Positions 44,754 through 56,910 of a stretch of 64,000 bases of DNA are shown here, in pieces. A program made the position numbers and the translations under genes. Each line of letters opens with the position of its first letter. Position 1 is the stretch's first letter. A model generated the notes under the pieces. It worked only from the letters and a program-made list of their open reading frames with translations, was not told the origin of the DNA and searched no databases. Source of the stretch: Taxillus chinensis (taxonomy: Eukaryota; Streptophyta; Magnoliopsida; Santalales; Loranthaceae); assembly GCA_023512835.1 (NCBI GenBank), contig CM042092.1, positions 2,195,293-2,259,292 of the forward strand, given 5' to 3'.

Positions 44754-45461
44754 TCATAATTTATTTGTATTTTTTTCTTGCCATAATAATAATGTATTAG
44801 TATGTTAATACGTTATATAATTTCGGTATATAATATTACTTATAAAAAAATAATGTGACATATTAAATAAAATAATTTTTTTTAAATGACTTCATAAATC
44901 TATCACCTCAATTTGTTTTGGCGTTAAATTTTATTGAAGTTGTCTAATTCTTTATTAGCTCTTTATGTTTTATCGTCCTACAAATAAAAATAAAAATTGC
45001 ACATGAATTAGAGCAACTCCAACCCATTGTGTATTATTTACATATAGACATTAAAATTTAAAATTTTTGCTCCAACAGGACTTTCTACATGACTATTTAG
45101 ATCTGAAATTTGTTATAATGATTCTTCAAATGTGAAGAGTCACTATAAATTATTTATATATTATTTTATTATTTTCTTTAACTTTCTTTCTCTTTTCTCG
45201 TTTTCTCTCAACGCTCTCCCATCCCTCTTCTCTCTCTATGATGCTCTCTCATCTCTTTTTTTCTTTTTGCGGCTGCCATAGATCTACGATGGAGGAGGGC
45301 TTGTGCGCGACGCCGAGCAGGGGGTGGGGGCGTGCGTGATGCCGAGCAAGGGTGGGGGAAGGGATCGTAGCGGTGACGTGGGTCTTGCAGCTGCCATAGA
45401 TCTGCGACGCCAGGCAAGGGTGGGGGCCTATGCACGACACCGTGCGGCGGAGGGGGCCTGT
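44754..45461. other. no gene; a further MITE-like end and a low-complexity block
   Basis: TTAGAGCAACTCCAACCCA at about 45008 looks like one end of another MITE, but its partner was not found. 45200-45460 is CT-rich and then G-rich with internal repeats (GCCGAGCA, AGATCTACGA/AGATCTGCGA), giving meaningless open frames on both strands. Confidence 0.4.
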
Positions 45462-45863
45462 TGTCACGCCTCGAGAATTCAGGACGTTTCTCAATGGCAC
45501 GATCCATAAATATATTCGTGCTACTTGTAGGAGAGGGGCAGGTTGAAGCGTAGACGGTGCGCAGCGGGAAGGTTCCAGGCAGTTTGTGGAGGAGAATGGA
45601 TGGAGCCCCTTCGGAGTTCGAAGTGCCGATGCGGTTGAATGCGGGGAGCACGCCGCTAGTCGAGGACTTGACGTTGAAGAATGGATTTGACCATCCTTAC
45701 ACAAACTAGTTAGGAACCTGGAGCCATTCTCCGATGAGTCCGATAGTAGAGGCGAAACCGGTCTACGTGCGCTTCAACCCTCAAAGACTAAACTTAGTAG
45801 ACCGTGTGAGAGAAGCTAAGTGTCGCAATGGGTTAAGAGGCGCAGGAAATCGACCCCGTGACA
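45462..45863 (+). repeat. left LTR of the short non-autonomous element
   Basis: Shares GATCCATAAATRTATTCGTG, GTTTGTGGAGGAGAATGGAT and GGACTTGACGTTGAAGAA with the right copy, with scattered substitutions. Confidence 0.85.
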
Positions 45864-46069
45864 AAGTGATATTAGAGCTGAATCGGCCCTTATCTTGAAG
45901 ACTCGCTAAGCACTCTCGTGAGTTACGTGATCCCAAAGTGGGAACTCATATAGGTGAGTCAACTAGAAGTGTCTTGCACGCTTCGCATCCATAGAGTTGG
46001 AGTATCCTAGAGTGTGATATAGAGTTGGGCAAGGGAGTACGACGGAGCGCGCCGGAGCGATCTTGGAAG

Positions 46070-46215
46070 TCTCCTATCCGTTGGACATTGGGCAAGCGGG
46101 GAGCATCTTGGTAAAGGTGTTGCAACCTGCGGGGAAGCGATGTCCAATCGGATGTCATTGGGCGAGCGGGAGGGCATCGAGGTGAAGATATCGCGACTGT
46201 GGGGAAGCGATGTCA
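46070..46215. repeat. two imperfect tandem units in its interior
   Basis: Two units of about 70 bp share ATTGGGC(A/G)AGCGGG and GGGGAAGCGATGTC. Confidence 0.6.
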
Positions 46216-46257
46216 ACAACCGCAACGAAGACGTTGCGAGGATTGGGTGGAGGAGAA

Positions 46258-46657
46258 TGTCACGCCCGAGGATTCGGGAAGTTTCTCAGAAGCACGATCC
46301 ATAAATGTATTCGTGCTACTTGTAGGAGAGGAGCACATTGAAGCGTAAACGGTGCACGGCGAGAAGGCTCCAGGTAGTTTGTGGAGGAGAATGGATAGAG
46401 CCCCTTTGGAGTTCGGACGTGCCGGCCCGGTTGAATGCGGGGAGCACACCGCTAATCGAGGACTTGACGTTGAAGAAGGGATTTGGCCATCCTTACACAA
46501 CCGGTCGGCGGCTGGAGCCATTCTCCGATGAGCCCAATGACAGGGTGAAATCGGTCTACATGCCCTTCAACCCTTAAAAGCTAAACTTAGCGGACCGTGT
46601 AGAGAGAAGTTAAGTCTTTACAATAATTTGAGAAGTGCAGAAATCGATTCCATGACA
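46258..46657 (+). repeat. right LTR of the short non-autonomous element
   Basis: Direct repeat of 45462-45863. Confidence 0.85.
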
Positions 46658-46847
46658 CCGTGCACAAGGTCAGGCAGGGGTGGGAATGTGCATGACGCCA
46701 AGAGATACGATTGTGGTGATGCAGGTGCTGCAGTACAGGTCAAAGCAAAAAATAATAATATTTTAATAAAAAATAAGTAAATTAAGGAATAATATTAAAA
46801 TTGAATGCATAAAAAAAATCTCGACATTTAAAAGATCCGAAGTGAAG

Positions 46848-46860
46848 AAAATATAAATAA
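46848..46860 (+). promoter_or_regulatory. possible TATA region of the prolyl 4-hydroxylase gene
   Basis: AAATATAAATAAC lies about 160 bp upstream of the ATG. A CT-rich leader (about 46955-46990) follows, which is normal for a plant 5' UTR. Judged by position only. Confidence 0.4.
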
Positions 46861-47015
46861 CAGTATTATTTATATTCGTTGAAGATAAACTCGGGGGGAC
46901 CGACAGGCTACTTCTGCAGCCTGCGAGCCGTTGCGTGAAGCAGCGAGAAAATTAAAATTTCTTCCTCTTTCTCGCTTTCTCTCTCATCGGAGAAAATTGT
47001 CTAAATTCCAAAGCG

Positions 47016-49979
47016 ATGATTAGGTTTTCTCTTCCATCGCTCCTCCATCTCCTGCTGATCTCGTTCGTCCTCATCGACTCTGCCACTTCGTACCCCGCGG
47101 CGTCTGGTCCGAAGATCTCTGCCGCTAATGTCAAGCAGGTTTCGTCGAAGCCGAGGTAATCAAATGATCCCTATTTTTTTTTAATTTCCCCTTTTCCCGA
47201 TTTTGTGGATAGATTTATGCTTCCAAGAACCGCGTTTCTGATTTTTTTTAAAAAATTTATCATCGGCACAGAGCTTTCGTGTACGAGGGTTTTCTCACGG
47301 AGGAAGAGTGCAATCATTTGATCTCTCTTGTGAGTTGGTTTTGAGATTTCTCAATTGTTGTTCTGTTTTGAGTTTCATTTGGTCTGCTGAGTGAGGTTAA
47401 ACACTCTTGACTTATGTTTGTGAGGGTCTGTCAGGCGAAATCGGAGCTGAAGAGATCTGCGGTTGCAGACAATGTGTCTGGAAAGAGCAGGCTCAGCGAG
47501 GTTCGAACTAGCTCCGGAACGTTCATAAGCAAAGCAAAGGTTGGTTCCTTGTGCTTCTGGCCTCAATGTTCTCAAATTCCAATGATGTGATATGGACAAT
47601 TCGGGTGGTGATTGAAATACGCAACAATCAACCAATAACAATCTTAATGGAAAATGTTGAAATTCAGTAACTGATTATCCAAACCATTGTTTCAAACTAC
47701 ACGCATGGTGATGATGGTCTGTGGGATTCATTTAAAAGGATAGATTAAGGACTTTTACTGTTTCAAAACAGATCATTACGTAGAAATTAGTCATACCACT
47801 CTTGTCATACTTTGTTTTATTACTTCTCAAACTCATCCCCTCCCTGATTGTATCAATAGATATATGTAAGTATTTAGGCCTTGGACATGATATTCCTTAC
47901 AGAATGAGTACTATTTTTATTTGGTCATAACTTCAACTTGATGGTACAGCACATTGCATTTGTTCTTGGCCTATAGGTCAACAAGAATGCTGATGATCCA
48001 GGGAAATCCAAAATGGTTTGGCTTCATATCAGCAATAGTGTAATTAAATATTGATCCTGGAAATTATAATAAGCTACCCGGAAACTTGTCTACTATTGAC
48101 TGCTGATAGTGACATACAGATGATTTTTGACGGTCATATCACATTTAGTTTTAACTGTGAGACTAACAGTGTAAAAAAAATTATGGCAATTACTTGTTTC
48201 AGTTTGATTGATTGCGTGCTTTCTTGCTGTACAAAATATGAATTGTCTCTTCCCTTTTCCTCTTCCAACTGCAGGACCCTATTGTTAATGGCATAGAAGA
48301 GAAGATTACAAGTTGGACCTTCCTACCTAAAGGTGGGCTGTCTTTGAATATATCAATTATTAGAGTTGAAATAGGCTGGAAGAATGAACAAAAGTGATGA
48401 ACTAATGAACATGAACTTTCCCTTGATGGTTGTTTCTTGGGACATGCTGCTCTATCATTTTAAGAAAGCTCCCCTTTTTGACTAACATATCAGTGTGGCT
48501 ACTGGCTTCACTTGTATAAATATTAGAAGAATCTCCAGTGTTTACAGGCTCACTAATGTTACTGTGGGCAATTTGTTCTTCTTTGGCAATTATTATCTTG
48601 CCTAAAACCTGAACAAGTCTATAGATAACTCAATTTTTTTTTATTAAAGATATATGTGGTGACATTTTCCTTTGAAGGCAATTCATGACGACAAAGTAGT
48701 TGCCTTGCATCTGAGAGAACACTATCTGAAGTTGCTAACTGATGAGTGACTTCTACATAATTATACTCTGTTAGAACTTTGGAGCTATAGATTTGGTTAT
48801 GAAAAACATTTATTTATTATTTCCTATATAATCTTGCGTGCCTTGCCAATTCCAATTTATGTTTTTATTTTTATTTTTTATTTATATACTTATAGATAAT
48901 GGGGAAGACATTCAAGTACTCAGATATGAGTCTGGGCAGAAATATGACCCGCACTATGATTATTTTGCTGATAAAGTTAATATTGCACGAGGGGGGCATC
49001 GTGTAGCAACTGTACTTATGTATCTTTCCGATGTGGCGAAGGGTGGTGAGACAGTATTTCCTGAAGCTGAGGTCAGTCTGCATGCTTACCTCAATCTGAA
49101 TCATTTGAAGTGAAGGTCCATTATGACATACTTCTAGAATGGTTTTTCTTTTTCAGGATCTATTACTTTTGGTTAGATTTACCTTGCACTTGTAGTTCTG
49201 CTTGAGCAGCAGTATAAATGTATTGCATCAAAATTTTGTTAGCTTGACAACCAATTAGATCTGGACCGGTAGGATTTCCCTCAGCCAATGAATAGTGACA
49301 TACTATATAGAGTAAGCAGGAATCACCAGGGAAGCAAGTGCAAAGTTATTTAAAAATGTCTAATGAATTTTCCTTGTTCTAATTCTTTTCTCTACACTAC
49401 TCATTTCCTTATCATCTATACTGAGTAGATCTAACTACCTGGGTATATTTTGTATTTTCTTTTCCAGTTTTAGTAACTTTTTTGACTAAATTCTGCAGGA
49501 GCCTCCCAATTTCAGATCTTCTACACCGGTCCAAGATTTGTCAGAGTGTGCAAAGAAAGGCATTGCAGGTGAGCCACTGGAATAATGCCAAAATACTGCA
49601 GTGGATTCTGCTCTTGCATTTGCAACAACTAAAGTAGTTCTTTTTGCCTTTTCTAATTCAATTCCAATCTATAAAATACCCAGTAAAGCCACGAAAGGGA
49701 GACGCTTTGCTCTTCTTCAATCTGCATCCTGATGCTACTCCAGACCCAATGAGCCTGCATGGAGGGTGTCCTGTGATTGAGGGTGAGAAGTGGTCAGCGA
49801 CCAAGTGGATCCATGTTGATTCTTTTTCTAAGATTTTGGGAGCTGGTGGGAACTGCACAGATGAGCACGAGAGTTGCGATAGATGGGCTGCTCTTGGGGA
49901 ATGCACCAAGAACCCGGAGTACATGGTGGGAACACCTGATCTGCCCGGTTCCTGCAGGAGAAGTTGTAAGGTGTGCTGA
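47016..49979 (+). CDS. P4H: prolyl 4-hydroxylase with C-terminal ShKT domain, seven exons
   Basis: Exons: 47016-47155, 47272-47329, 47435-47539, 48275-48332, 48896-49071, 49499-49568, 49684-49979. All introns are GT-AG and the exons total 903 bp, giving 300 residues. Residues 4-25 form an N-terminal hydrophobic signal/anchor. The 2-oxoglutarate/Fe(II) dioxygenase domain spans about 48-250. It holds the iron ligands H140 and D142 (DPHYDYF) and H228 (LHGGCPV), and the 2-oxoglutarate lysine K238 (GEKWSATKW). SEVRTSSGTFI and GEDIQVLRYESGQKYDPHYD are family signatures. Six cysteines at 260, 267, 276, 293, 297 and 300 form a ShKT domain, found in a subset of plant P4Hs. The family hydroxylates peptidyl proline in cell-wall glycoproteins such as extensins and arabinogalactan proteins, in the ER/Golgi. 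All key residues are present and no frame is broken. The start is the only ATG ahead of the signal sequence. The specific paralogue cannot be told. Confidence 0.96.
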
Positions 49980-51080
49980 TTAGCACGTCGATCCATTTTT
50001 TTCGTCTGTAGTGGTTTTTTTTTTTTTTTGGATCCACTTCGCTTCATTTACTTCTTGGGGCGGTCGTGGGTAGCTTTAAATAAAATTCTTGGGGCGGTCG
50101 TAGGGTAGCTTTACTTCTTGGGGCGGTCGTAGGTCGCTTCATTATTAGGTTTCAGAGTTTCCATGTGTGATATTCTTCCAAGGGGTAGCTTGTCTTGCTC
50201 TTATTGTTATGTCTCAAATTTCTCCACGGGTTCGTTCATCCTCGTGTGCTTTAAATAAAATTCAGTATGCTCCTTTGGGTTACTCTTGCCTAGTTTGTGT
50301 TCATATTGACTAACTATTCACCCAGTTGGTTGATGGTCGCTCTGAAAACTGTGTTCGTACTCTATTGACGGGAAAAGAGACGGTGACAGGTGGATTGTAG
50401 CGGTAAAAGAAAGAGACGGTTACAAATCAAGTCAATCTTTAAACTTCAATCCCACATGGCACTAAGCTTATAACTCTAGCCAGCTTCGATACTGTCCTAT
50501 GCTTTTCTCTGTCTTGTCCGGTGTGCTTGATGTTGTAAAGGCTGTTCTTATTGCACATTCTCGCATCAGTGTTTGCAATGATGTCCAACCCACTCATTGC
50601 AAAAAAGCTCAGGGCTTTCAGGAGGCTGTTAGAAATCGGCAATGAAGGGGGTTTTGATGCCGGCCCGGGATATCAATCACTGGGCATGGGTGTGAATGTT
50701 GACTTTACACACCTGAAATCGTTTGAGGATTGCTCTACTCTCTTCTTCACACATTACACACCGCAGTGGTGCAGTGATAATAATAGGCTCCTGACGTCCA
50801 GATCATTAATCGCAGCCTCCTCTTCAGTCTTCCGTTCCAGTCTCCCAGACTCTTTTTCGCGGCAAAAAGGACCAGTCTAATTTGCCTTCTCTCTCTCAAG
50901 CTCTTATCTATTATGCTGCCTGCACCCCCTCATGCCTACATACAAATCAACCACTTTGGAACTGCTGCATCCTCTCTTCGTTTGTCTCATCCCACTTTGC
51001 ACCTTAAATGAGATTGACGTTTTATTATTTATTTAAAAAGGGGAGGCAGTGTCGTGTCACGTCACATGTGATTCTTATCG
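49980..51080 (+). other. P4H 3' flank, no second gene supported
   Basis: A poly-T run at about 50017-50030 and a short repeat at 50051-50139 follow the stop codon. AATAAA-like sequences at about 50080 and 50255 could serve polyadenylation. The open frame 50551-50880 has no recognisable domain. Confidence 0.45.
50051..50139. repeat. three copies of CTTGGGGCGGTCGTRGGTAG in the P4H 3' flank
   Basis: Copies at about 50055, 50089 and 50117 share TTCTTGGGGCGGTCGT and a GTAGCTTTA-like end, at unequal spacing. They lie 75-160 bp after the stop codon, so probably within the 3' UTR. Confidence 0.8.
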
Positions 51081-52800
51081 CGTGTGCTTGGTTGATGCGG
51101 AAAATACATGAAAAAGCACTAGACTTATAGATAAGCTACCAGGAAAAAAAAATCCCCTGCTTGGATGACACAGACAAGCAACAGGAAGTAGGAAAAACAT
51201 CAAGGATTAGCGTGATAAAGTTTCCGTAGCGAAAACCCACATAAATTATACAGTAAAAGATAATTATAATATTGTCCTTACAAACAGCTAATGATTTATA
51301 TAATTAAAAGACAAAATAATAAATTAATAATTAATATAAATTTATTTATTTGTTTCTCAACTTTTTTTCACCCTAACCAATCATCCTATGGAAAAACGAA
51401 TTTCCATCTAATCTCTTTTCACCTTTTTACTTTCCACTTCTTTTCCGCTTGTTTTTTCTTCCATACATTTTCCATATTGTGCCAAGCAAAGGCATAGCAT
51501 GTGTTTGGTTGTTGCGGAAAAGGCATGGAAAAGCATTGGACCTATAGAAAAGCTGCCGAATTTTTTTTCCCCTGCTTGGATGATACAGAAAAGTAACAGG
51601 AAGTGAGGAAAACAACATGGATTAGCGTGATAAATTTTCCATAGCTGAACGCTGGGAAAACCCACAGAAATTGTACAGTAAATGATAATTACAATGTTGT
51701 CCTTACAAACAGCTAATGATTTATACAATCAAAAGACAAAATGGTAAAATTAATAATTAATATAAATTTATTTGTTTGTTTTCCACCTTTTTTTCCACCC
51801 TAACCAATCACTCTATGATGAATTTTCATCTAATTTCTTTCTACCTTTTTGCTTTTCACCTGTTTTTGTTCCATATCGTGCCAAGCAAAGGTGTAGAGAA
51901 ATGGGAGCGAGTTAACCCTCTGCGAGCCGGCCTCGCCATTATGCCACCTGACGCGATCGCATGAGGCCCCCAATTTGTTGGGGCCTCATTTTTTTTAACC
52001 ATTTATAATAATAAATGATAATAGATGAAGCAATTAATGCAGATTTTTTTTTCTCGATAAAGAATAAGAAAATAAAAAAATCGAGGCCTAAAGTCAAAAT
52101 AAAATAAAATAAGCAACAATGCTTTACTATGGCCTTAAGCACAATAACCAATAATCTCCTCTCTATCAATCTGCGTTTCCTTTTTTTATTTTTTTTAATC
52201 TTTCTATTTGTGTTTCTATTGTAATACTTTTATTAAGATTAACTCATTATTTTATTCTTTACTATGGGAAAACATTATCATTTTTTTCTTAGATTTTTTA
52301 ATTTTAAAAGACATATTATAAGGGGGCCTCATTTTACAATTCGACTTAGGGCCACTTAAAATTTAGGGCCGCCCGCCCTCTCGCTTGTTTGATACGGAAA
52401 AGGTATAGAAAATGCTTTTGGGTATGGAAAAGCTACCGAATTTTGCTTTTCCCTTGCTTGGTTAGCATGGAATCGGAATAGTAGGCAGAGAAAATGTCAT
52501 CGGAAAGCATAATATCTTTTCCTTAGCGAATGATGGTGAAAGTTTGTGAAAAATAAACAGTACATGATAATTCTAATTTTACCATTTAAAATGATACTAA
52601 TCAACCACACAAGAAAAGACAAAATGATAAATTTACAATAAACATAAAATATATCAAAATATTTTTATATATTTTCTAATTTTTTCTACCTTAACCTATC
52701 ACCTTATAGAAAATAATTTTTCCACCTTTTTTTCCACCCTTTTTCTCTTCATTTCTTTTCTGTTTTTTTTCCACCTTAATATACAGGGACACTGTGTCTT
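51081..52800. repeat. three neighbouring copies of a MITE-like repeat of about 400 bp
   Basis: Copy 1 (51081-51498) and copy 2 (about 51499-51895) are directly adjacent and similar along their length (GGATTAGCGTGATAAA, GTCCTTACAAACAGCTAATG, CACCCTAACCAATCA). Copy 3 (about 52380-52800) is more diverged. Each unit starts with TGYTTGGTTGNTGCGGAAAA and ends with the inverted counterpart (TTTTCCATATTGTGCCAAGC), so the unit itself looks like a TIR element. The stretch 51896-52379 between copies 2 and 3 is AT-rich and non-coding. Confidence 0.7.
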
Positions 52801-54907
52801 CATTATTTCTTATATACATATTATCTTTATAAATTAAATATTTTTTTAAATTTTAATAAAAAAATTTATTTGTTTTTTAAAATATAATTTAAATATAAGA
52901 AATAAATACTATTTTTTATATTTAGGAATTTATTATTTATTCTAAAAAAAATTAATAATTTTTATTATTATTTTTGATACATGTTAATTTTAGAATCTTT
53001 ATAACAAATAAAAGAAAGAAAAAATATAATATTATTATGTTAATATAATAGAGAAATTATAGGTAAAGAAATATAGGAGTTATTCGAAAATAAATAAATT
53101 TTATGGAGTATTATTTTTAATTAAAATTTAAAAAATAATATAAAAAACCCAGCTCTCAAAATTTTAAGATTGATTGCCAGATATGGAAAGGACTAAATTC
53201 GTTTTTTAATTATAAAAAGGGATTATTGCATTCAAATTTTTGTTATTGATAGTTATTTCTTCCATTTTATAGTGAAGAGTTATTATAAGAGTATTTTTAA
53301 TAATTGAAAGAATAATTCTATTTGCATTTCTGACTGCATTGCAAGCCTTAAATGAGACGATGTCGTTTGAAAATTTTTAAATTAAACAAATCATTAATAT
53401 CGTCCTGTCGCAAAGAGGAGGAAGAAGCAGATCCTAAAAAAGGTAGAACCTAAGAAATATAGGTGAAGTCCTGTAGCTGGCAGCCAACTCCATTTTTTTA
53501 TTTTAGTTATGCAAAGATGGGTTGTCTTCCTCGCAAAGAGGAGGAAGAAGCGTCATCTTGTTTTCCATATTGATGGCTTGTTGCATTTTGATTCGGCGAC
53601 ACCCAAATTGTTTCTTTTTGCTAAAACCAACACATAAAAACCAAAATTCCCTTGTCTAATGTGCCCAAAAACGAACAAACGTGTCTTTTCTCTATCGCTC
53701 TCCCCTCAATAATAGTCGAACTGCAAGTTGACCCGACAACAACAACAACTGTTGTTTAATTGGTGAATCTATACTCTCTCTTCTCTTTTTTTTGCTTTCT
53801 TTTTTTCCCTGCAGTCTACAGACACAACGACATTTTGCGACACTGATGGCGTTTTGATCTAATTGGGTCCCGCCGCATCATCCATCACCCTCCTTCTCTC
53901 TTCTAGATATCTGTAAATGTTTCATTGTTTCGATGTCCCCATGGCCGACCGAGATCTATGTCGTCGTGATGGGCCTTATAGCGTCAATGGCTGCGGCAAC
54001 GGCGGAAGAATGATATCCTTGCAGCACTAAAGAGGTATGAGAAGAAGAACGATGAAATAGAGAACCGGGGAAGAGGGAGAGAGGAGGAAAGCAGAAGAGG
54101 ATGTAGGAAAATACGATACTTAACCAAAAAAACAAACAACTCAATCTCAAAATGAATCCTTTTATTAAAGGCTTGTCTTGTCCCACCTGCAACCCTACTT
54201 AAAGAAGTATGATTGCATATGAACTTTAAATAAAATTAAAATTAATTATAGTATATAATTAATTTATATTTTAAATTAATTAAATTTTTTTTAAATAGAT
54301 AGATGAATGAATTATAAAATATAATTTATTTATTTTCTTTTATTATTTTTAACTGGACCGTTGGAATCTCACTAAATATTTATTTATATAGTCGCAGACC
54401 TCAATTCACACAAGGAAACACCCACGCCTCTTTCCTTCTTCTTTCTCAGCACGCCTTCATTGTTTTAGCCGCCGCTGGTTGCTATGGAAAATTAAGCTTT
54501 ATATGGGAAGTGTACCGAAAAATTCTTGGTTGGTTGAAGTGGAAACTGCATTGCAAAACGTGAATTTGCATGAATATATGTGCTATTTTTCGAAAATGAA
54601 TAGTAATGTAAATTTTCGAAATTGCCCGACTTATTCAATAATAATATGAAAAGAACATAATGCCTATTTATCTGCTATTTTTATATTTTTTCACCTTAAA
54701 TAAATAATTATTTTTTCTAACCTTTTTTTTCATTTATTTTCTTTTATTATTATTTTTTTCACTTTAAATTCTTTCATCCTTTTCAGCCTTTACTGAAGCA
54801 AAGGGTTAATGATGCCAACACACTTGACTCATGTGGAGCCCACCAACATGTAATGCTTATTGCTTGGTTTCCTTCATTTCTGTATATCAAATTCTATCAA
54901 TGTGTAC
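52801..54907. other. AT-rich sequence, no gene seen
   Basis: A 20-bp phrase CGCAAAGAGGAGGAAGAAGC occurs twice (about 53408 and 53532), suggesting a small duplication. No coding region is recognisable. Confidence 0.45.
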
Positions 54908-55405
54908 TACGGGTATAAAACGGGCTAGTCCGCCCCGGCCCGTAACGGATTGGGCCTAAACGAGTCAGCCCGTTTAGGCTCACGTTTTAAACGGACTAGT
55001 CAAGGCTCGACCCGACCCGGCCCGCAAAGATTCGCGAGGGCCCGTGGGCTGGCTCGTATGTTTTTTATTTAATTTAATTTTATTATTTTATTTATTTAAA
55101 ATTTAAAATTAATTAATAAAATTAAATATAACTAATATTATTTTAATTTTTTTTACAATTATTCATATATGAAATCTTATTACTTAATTAAAGCTATATA
55201 ATACAATATATTCATTAAATCTTAATGTATTTAAGTATAAAAAATAAAAAAAAACCCACGAGCTGGCCCGCAACCCGCACGGGCCGGGCCTAAACGGGCT
55301 AACCCGTATAGGCCCGTGTTTTAAACAGACCGAGCCTTGATCGGCCCGGCCCGCCCGCAAGCCCGCGGGTTTGGCCCGCGGGATTGAACCTGTTTTACAC
55401 CCCTA
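54908..55405. mobile_element. hAT-type MITE with long GC-rich inverted ends, 498 bp
   Basis: The tips TACGGGTATAAAACGGG and (other strand) TAGGGGTGTAAAACAGG are inverted. Flanks ATGTGTAC (54900-54907) and ATGTGTAG (55406-55413) agree at seven of eight bases. Both arms continue as inverted GC-rich sequence for about 150 bp (GGGCCTAAACGRGTCAGCCC / inverted copy), separated by an AT-rich centre. No coding. Confidence 0.85.
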
Positions 55406-56133
55406 ATGTGTAGTCCACAATAATATAAAATTTGAGCAATCAATTTAAAATAAAGAAATCATTAAAGTTAATGAAAATTAATATTAAATTAACAAATGTG
55501 ATAAAGATATTAAATATCTAAAATGAGGAAAATATTATTAAATGTATTAATTTAATAAAATATTAAATTTGAGCTCATATTTTATATGTAAATGTAATAA
55601 CAAATTTTGTAGTGATTAATGTTGTTTTCTATATTTTTCTTTAAATATGGAGAATGTTTTAAATATAGAGTCATTTTATACATATAATTTTAACACTAAT
55701 GTTCAATTCACTTTTATTTTTATTGAAAACTTATTTTTTAATATGAATTTGATTTATTTTAATTAAAATAATCAAATGATCTATTAATATTTAGGACTAG
55801 AATTCCCTAATCTATGAACTAGAACTTAACATTAATTATTTGAAGGATGAACCGTAACTCTTTATTTGTAAAGAATTATCGTAGCAATTTTTACATCCGA
55901 AAAGTTATATAAAAAGTTTATTGAAGCATAAATTTAAATTTTAGTTTACTATTTATAAATAACGAGTGTTATTGATTTTTTTTTATTTTTATATTCTTCT
56001 ACTCTAGTATTATTTAGAAATGTATTGTATTAATGATGTTTTTAGCCCATGAGTACACATCATCAAACATATTAATTTATGTGTTTTTTTTGTGCTTATT
56101 TTTCTGGTTTATTATTACCATATGTTTGTTTAA
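55406..56133. other. AT-rich sequence, no gene seen
   Basis: Strongly AT-rich spacer between two MITEs. Confidence 0.5.
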
Positions 56134-56907
56134 CCCTTTGTTTGGTTGGGTAAAGAAAAGGGGTGAAAAAATTTTAGGTGAAAAAAAAAAGAGATGAAAA
56201 GAAAAAGTATGAAAAATCTGTTTTTCATATCATTGTTTGGTTGAGATATAAAAGAGGTGGAAAATTATTATTTTTATAATTTAAGTTAAAATAAAAAACA
56301 AGAATGAATGAAATACCATAACTACCCTTATTCCTACCCTTAAAACCCTTATCTCATAAATGATATTCATTCATTCACGCTACCTCCAAGCTACCTCCCA
56401 TCCACGCCGCCCCACCTCCACAACCCTGCCTCCCATTCATACCACCCCACCTCTATCGTGCTACCTCTCATCCATGCCACTTTCGTTGTGTTGCCTCCCA
56501 TCCATGCCACCTCTGCCGTGCGATTGGGTGAGGAGACACCGACAGAAAATAGGGACACAGAATGGGTGAGGAGGCACTAGCAATGAGGGGCGAGAGATGA
56601 TAGAAGAGAATAACTCAAATCTGTGTGAGGAGGAGACAACGGCAAGAAGTAGTGGAAGATGGCGACTCAGCTTTTCAGATCTAGACAAGAGGTGGCGGAG
56701 GACGAGGGTAGTTCTCGTAAAAATTTGATTATTGTAACTTTTTCACAGCAAATTACATCAATTTTATTGTCAATAAAAACTAGCCGGTACACCCATTGTT
56801 TTATACCTATTTTCCAAATCTTCCAAATACAAAAAAAAACATAAATCAACCCATTTTCTCCACTAACTTCGTTTTCACCACTTTTTCCACACTAACCAAA
56901 TGCAGGG
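56134..56907. mobile_element. Tourist/Harbinger-like element, 774 bp, TSD TAA
   Basis: Starts CCCTTTGTTTGGTTGGG and ends CTAACCAAATGCAGGG. TAA flanks both sides (56131-56133 and 56908-56910). The ends are inverted with mismatches. The interior has a CCTCCCATCCATGCCAC repeat stretch (about 56385-56520) and no transposase. Confidence 0.7.
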
Positions 56908-56910
56908 TAA

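Larger units (their letters stand above)
45462..46657 (+). mobile_element. short non-autonomous LTR element, 1.2 kb
   Basis: Two related terminal direct repeats, 45462-45863 (402 bp) and 46258-46657 (400 bp), begin TGTCACGCC and end TGACA. The 394-bp interior starts with a degenerate primer site (GTGATATTAGAGC, compare TGGTATCAGAGC). It ends with the polypurine tract GGGTGGAGGAGAA and encodes nothing. It is TRIM/LARD-like with gypsy-style ends. A clean target duplication is not visible (CCTGT against CCGTG). The right end lies about 360 bp upstream of the hydroxylase start codon. Confidence 0.82.

Noticed and set aside
45208..45704. Overlapping Pro/Arg-rich minus-strand frames
   Set aside because: They cover the low-complexity block and the left LTR of the short non-autonomous element; no homology recognised.
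50551..50880. Open frame of 109 residues downstream of P4H
   Set aside because: No recognisable domain; it includes serine-rich low-complexity sequence and lacks a convincing promoter or conserved motif.
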